Source of the DNA: JBECKR01 sp040235415
GTDB taxonomy: Bacteria; Acidobacteriota; Polarisedimenticolia; Polarisedimenticolales; Polarisedimenticolaceae
Reading direction: 5' to 3'
DNA: 10,793 bases
Assembly (NCBI GenBank): GCA_040235415.1
Contig: JBECKR010000270.1
Span: 1 to 10,793 of the forward strand
Shown: one piece after another, positions 8,376 through 10,793 of the stretch
How the letters are laid out: each line of letters begins with the position of its first letter
Numbering within the stretch: position 1 is the stretch's first letter
Program-made: the position numbers and the translations under genes
Notes under the pieces: model-generated
Seen by the model: only the letters and a program-made list of their open reading frames with translations
Databases searched by the model: none
What the model was told of the DNA's origin: nothing

Positions 8376-9898
8376 TGCGCGCCGCCGTCGTTTCGCTGCT
8401 GGGAGTCGTTGCCGCCATGAGCCTCACCGCCTGCACGTCCGGCAAGTCGGGAGGGTCCGCCGCCGAGGTCCTGATGCCGGTGCCGCAGGACCCGACCGTG
8501 ACCTTCGAAGTGTGGTTCGACGTCGGGTCGCAGGACGACCCGCCCGGCAAGGAAGGGCTCGCGTGGCTGACCGGCCAGATGGTCGCCGAGTCCTCGACGA
8601 CCGCGAACCCGTACCCCCGGATCCTCGAGAAGCTCTACCCGCTGGCGTCGTCCTACGGGATCCGCGTCGACAAGAGCATGACGGTGATCTCGGGCCGGAC
8701 CCACAAGGACAACGTGGACGCCTATCTCGGCCTGCTGTCGGACGCGATCGCGCGGCCGGCGTTCGACCCCGCGGACTTCGAGCGCCACAAGAGCGACGCC
8801 TCGAACTACCTCGAGAACACGCTGCGCTACCAGTCCGACGAGGAGCTCGGAAAGGCCGCGCTGCAGCAGTTCGTCTACGACGGCACCGCGTACGCGCACC
8901 CCCCGGAGGGAACCGTCTCCGGTCTCCGCGCGATCACGCTCGAGGACGTCAAAGCGTTCTGGCGCGAGCACTACGCCCGGGACCGCGCGCTGCCCGGGAT
9001 CGGAGGCGGCTACGACGACGCCACGCTCGCCCGCTTCCGCGAGGCGCTCGCCGCGCTGCCCGCGCCGGCATCGACCGCCGCCGCGCCCGCCGCGCGGGGC
9101 GTCGCCCCCGCGCCGTTCGAGGGGCGCCACCTCCTGCTCGTGGACAAGCCGGGCGCCGACGCCTCGATCAGCTTCGGCTTCCCGATCGACGTGCTGCGCG
9201 GCGAGCGCGAGTTCTACGCGCTGTGGATCGCGACGTCGTGGCTCGGGGAGCACCGCAACAGCTCGAGCCACCTGTACCAGGTGATCCGCGAGACGCGCGG
9301 CATGAACTACGGCGACTACGCCTACATCGAGGCGTTCCCGGAGGGCGGCCGGCGCTCGCACCCGCCGACCCACGTCGCCCGCAAGCCGCAGATGTTCGAG
9401 GTCTGGATCCGGACGCTCCCGAACGGCCAAGCGCACTTCGCGGTCCGGGCCGCGATGCGCGAGCTCGACCGCTTGGTCGAGGGCGGCATGAGCCGCGAGG
9501 ACTTCGAGCTGACGCGGTCGTTCCTCAAGAACTACGTCCTGCACTTCGCGACCGACACCGCGACGCGGCTCGGCTACGCCGTGGACGACCGGTTCTACGG
9601 CATCGGGGATGGAGGCCACCTCGCCCGCTTCCGGGAGATGATGGACGCGCTGACGCTCGACGACGTCAATGCGGCGATCCGGAAGCACCTGCAGACCCGC
9701 GACGTCAAGATCGCGATCGTGACCGGCGAGGCGGCCGCGCTCGCGAGCGCGTTCGAGACCGATGCGCCGAGCCCGATGACCTACGCCTCCCCCAAGCCCC
9801 CCGAAGTGCTCGCGGAGGACGGGGAGATCGCGAGCTTCCCGGTCCCGATCCCCGAAGCGAGCGTCCGGATCGTTCCGGTCGACGCCATGTTCCGCTGA
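8375..9898 (+). CDS. M16 family lipoprotein, zinc-site-less partner subunit
   Basis: This 507-aa protein is homologous to M16 peptidases but has lost the zinc site. Where HxxEH should stand it reads WLTGQ (Trp64-Gln68) in EGLAWLTGQMV, so both His and the catalytic Glu are replaced. It retains VIRETRGMNYGDY with Arg305 and Tyr312 seven residues apart, matching the Arg/Tyr pair that M16B peptidases use to bind substrate opposite the zinc site. It is therefore likely the non-catalytic half of a heterodimer with the upstream gene product. The N-terminus is a lipoprotein signal with lipobox LTAC (Cys20); Thr at +2 gives no inner-membrane retention signal of the Asp type. The ATG shares its A with the preceding stop (TGATG), and a G run at 8362-8367 serves as ribosome binding site. 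The enlarged middle segment, about residues 321-350 (EGGRRSHPPTHVARK), is typical of this subgroup only as far as I can recall. Confidence 0.93.
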
Positions 9899-9912
9899 CC
9901 GGCCCACCGTCC

Positions 9913-9941
9913 TCGACACGGCCCGCCCCGGGAACTAGATA
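9913..9941 (+). promoter_or_regulatory. Candidate sigma-70-like promoter for the membrane protein gene
   Basis: TCGACA (9913-9918) matches five of six bases of the -35 consensus. It is followed after exactly 17 bp by TAGATA (9936-9941), a poor -10 match (three of six) within the only AT-rich patch of this gap. An alternative -10, GATATT at 9938, matches four of six with a 19-bp spacer. The site lies 24-50 bp before the ATG at 9965. It overlaps the stem-loop at 9927-9949. Confidence 0.35.
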
Positions 9942-9949
9942 TTTCCGGG
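9927..9949 (+). terminator. Stem-loop between the M16 operon and the membrane protein gene
   Basis: CCCGGGAA and TTTCCGGG form an 8-bp stem with one G-U pair around a 7-nt loop (CTAGATA), starting 28 bp after the stop of the M16 lipoprotein gene. No T-run follows (the next bases are TAAGGGGG), so it is not a canonical intrinsic terminator. It could be a U-tract-less terminator, an mRNA 3' end stabiliser, or a dyad operator for the next gene. The ribosome binding site of the next gene begins 2 bp after it. Confidence 0.4.
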
Positions 9950-9950
9950 T

Positions 9951-9957
9951 AAGGGGG
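9951..9957 (+). promoter_or_regulatory. Ribosome binding site of the membrane protein gene
   Basis: AAGGGGG ends 7 nt before the ATG at 9965. It is the main support for choosing this start and for reading this stretch on the plus strand. Confidence 0.6.
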
Positions 9958-9964
9958 TACGGCG

Positions 9965-10793
9965 ATGACGGACGAGGCCCTTTCCGAGTTCGGCGGCGTC
10001 GTGGGACGTGTCGTCGAGCGTGCGCTCTCGTGGACGGCGCTCGTGACCGGCCTGGCAGTCGGGTTCACGCTGCTCGTCGCGACCTGGGCGCTGAGCTACG
10101 CCGGCGCCGCGCTCGTCGCCTCGCTCGTGGTCCAGGCGGTCATCGCGCTCGTCCTCGGGCGGTTCTCGCTCAACGGCCTGCACGGCGAGTGGCGCGGAAC
10201 GGTGCTGTCCTCGGCCGGCGGGCCGTGGTCCGCCGCCGCCGCCGTCGCCGCGCGGTTCGTGACGCTGACCCTGATCTGGAGCGTCCCGCTGTACCTCGCG
10301 GGCCGAGGCGCACCCGCCGCCGCGAACGCGATCACCGCGGCGGGGCTCGGAATGCCGGCGGGGCGCGGGGCCGTCGCGCTCCTCGGCGTGTCGTTCGCGT
10401 TCGGGTTGCTGACGCCGCCGCTGTTCCTGATCGTCGCCGTCTCGGCGACCGGGTTCGGCGAGATCTTCTCCGCCGAGCACTGGCGCCGCACGTTCGCCGG
10501 CCGCCGCGCCGACCTCGTCGTGCTGTACGCCGCGTACGTCGGCGCGGTCGCGATCGTGCTCGGTCTGGCGGTCCCGTTCGTCCTCGTCGCGGGGGCGGTG
10601 TCGTGGCGGCTCGCCGCGGCGCCGGCGCTTCTCGCGGGCGCGTTCGCGCTGGGGGCGTCGCTCGACCTCCTCGGACGGCTCTCCGGGTTCTTCGCGTTCG
10701 GACCCACGGATTGGGCTTCGGCCGGCAGCGCCGACGCCGCGCCGGGCGAACCCGATGCCGGGAGCGGGGCCGGCGTCGAGGAGCCCCCCGAGC
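9965..10793 (+). CDS. Multi-pass membrane protein of unknown function, incomplete at right edge
   Basis: The frame from ATG 9965 stays open to the end of the window (276 codons seen, no stop). I do not recognise the family. The protein begins with a short amphipathic cytosolic-looking stretch (residues 1-20). Hydrophobic segments follow at about 23-43, 46-66, 93-113, 136-161, 184-212 (with an internal Pro204) and 216-236. Conserved-looking loop features are GRFSLNGLHGEWRG (65-78), LLTPPLFL (148-155) and GEIFSAEHWRRTFAGRR (165-181). After about residue 250 the chain turns into an acidic, Gly/Ala/Pro-rich tail. Codons end almost always in G or C, as in the neighbours, and the plus-strand translation is far more protein-like than either minus-strand frame here. 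It follows the M16 pair after 66 bp with its own ribosome binding site and a possible promoter, so it may be a separate transcription unit. A transporter, assembly or channel role would be a guess. Confidence 0.75.
   Translation, partial: MTDEALSEFGGVVGRVVERALSWTALVTGLAVGFTLLVATWALSYAGAALVASLVVQAVIALVLGRFSLNGLHGEWRGTVLSSAGGPWSAAAAVAARFVTLTLIWSVPLYLAGRGAPAAANAITAAGLGMPAGRGAVALLGVSFAFGLLTPPLFLIVAVSATGFGEIFSAEHWRRTFAGRRADLVVLYAAYVGAVAIVLGLAVPFVLVAGAVSWRLAAAPALLAGAFALGASLDLLGRLSGFFAFGPTDWASAGSADAAPGEPDAGSGAGVEEPPE

Noticed and set aside
9935..10707. Two minus-strand frames (about 181 and 203 codons) opposite the membrane protein
   Set aside because: Both are charged or Ala/Ser/Pro-rich with no fold signal. 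The plus-strand frame has hydrophobic segments, G/C third positions and a ribosome binding site.

Overview
The window is very GC-rich DNA, roughly 70% or more by eye, with codons that nearly always end in G or C. It is packed with bacterial housekeeping and cell-envelope genes. Four of the six genes encode exported or membrane-anchored proteins: an alpha-2-macroglobulin, PbpC, an M16 peptidase with a signal peptide and an M16 lipoprotein. The YfhM/PbpC pairing and the lipoprotein point to a Gram-negative (diderm) bacterium with high GC, such as a myxobacterial, acidobacterial or related lineage. The sequence alone does not fix the phylum. There is no tRNA, rRNA, CRISPR array, insertion sequence or other mobile DNA in view.

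Layout. The left two thirds are read from the minus strand, right to left. A small yqeY gene (6489-6953) is followed after 139 bp by a very large alpha-2-macroglobulin gene (653-6349, 1898 aa). That gene overlaps by 4 bp the start of a pbpC-type penicillin-binding protein, which runs off the left edge. The right third is read from the plus strand. It starts at a 72-bp divergent intergenic region and holds two translationally coupled M16 peptidase genes (7026-8375 and 8375-9898). After a 66-bp gap with a good stem-loop comes a multi-pass membrane protein of unknown function (from 9965), still open at the right edge.

How the genes work together. The macroglobulin/PbpC pair matches the known bacterial module in which a periplasmic macroglobulin traps foreign proteases by a thioester mechanism and PbpC is thought to repair peptidoglycan. 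This copy keeps the thioester motif as CWEQ but has a plain signal peptide instead of the lipoprotein signal of E. coli YfhM. The two M16 genes look like complementary halves of one heterodimeric peptidase. The first has the zinc site (HFFEH plus a downstream Glu). The second has lost the zinc site but keeps the Arg/Tyr pair of the partner subunit and is lipid-anchored. I see no clearly new defence or mobile system. The least explained items are the membrane protein at the right edge, the regulatory-looking stem-loop ahead of it, and the unusual architecture of the macroglobulin.
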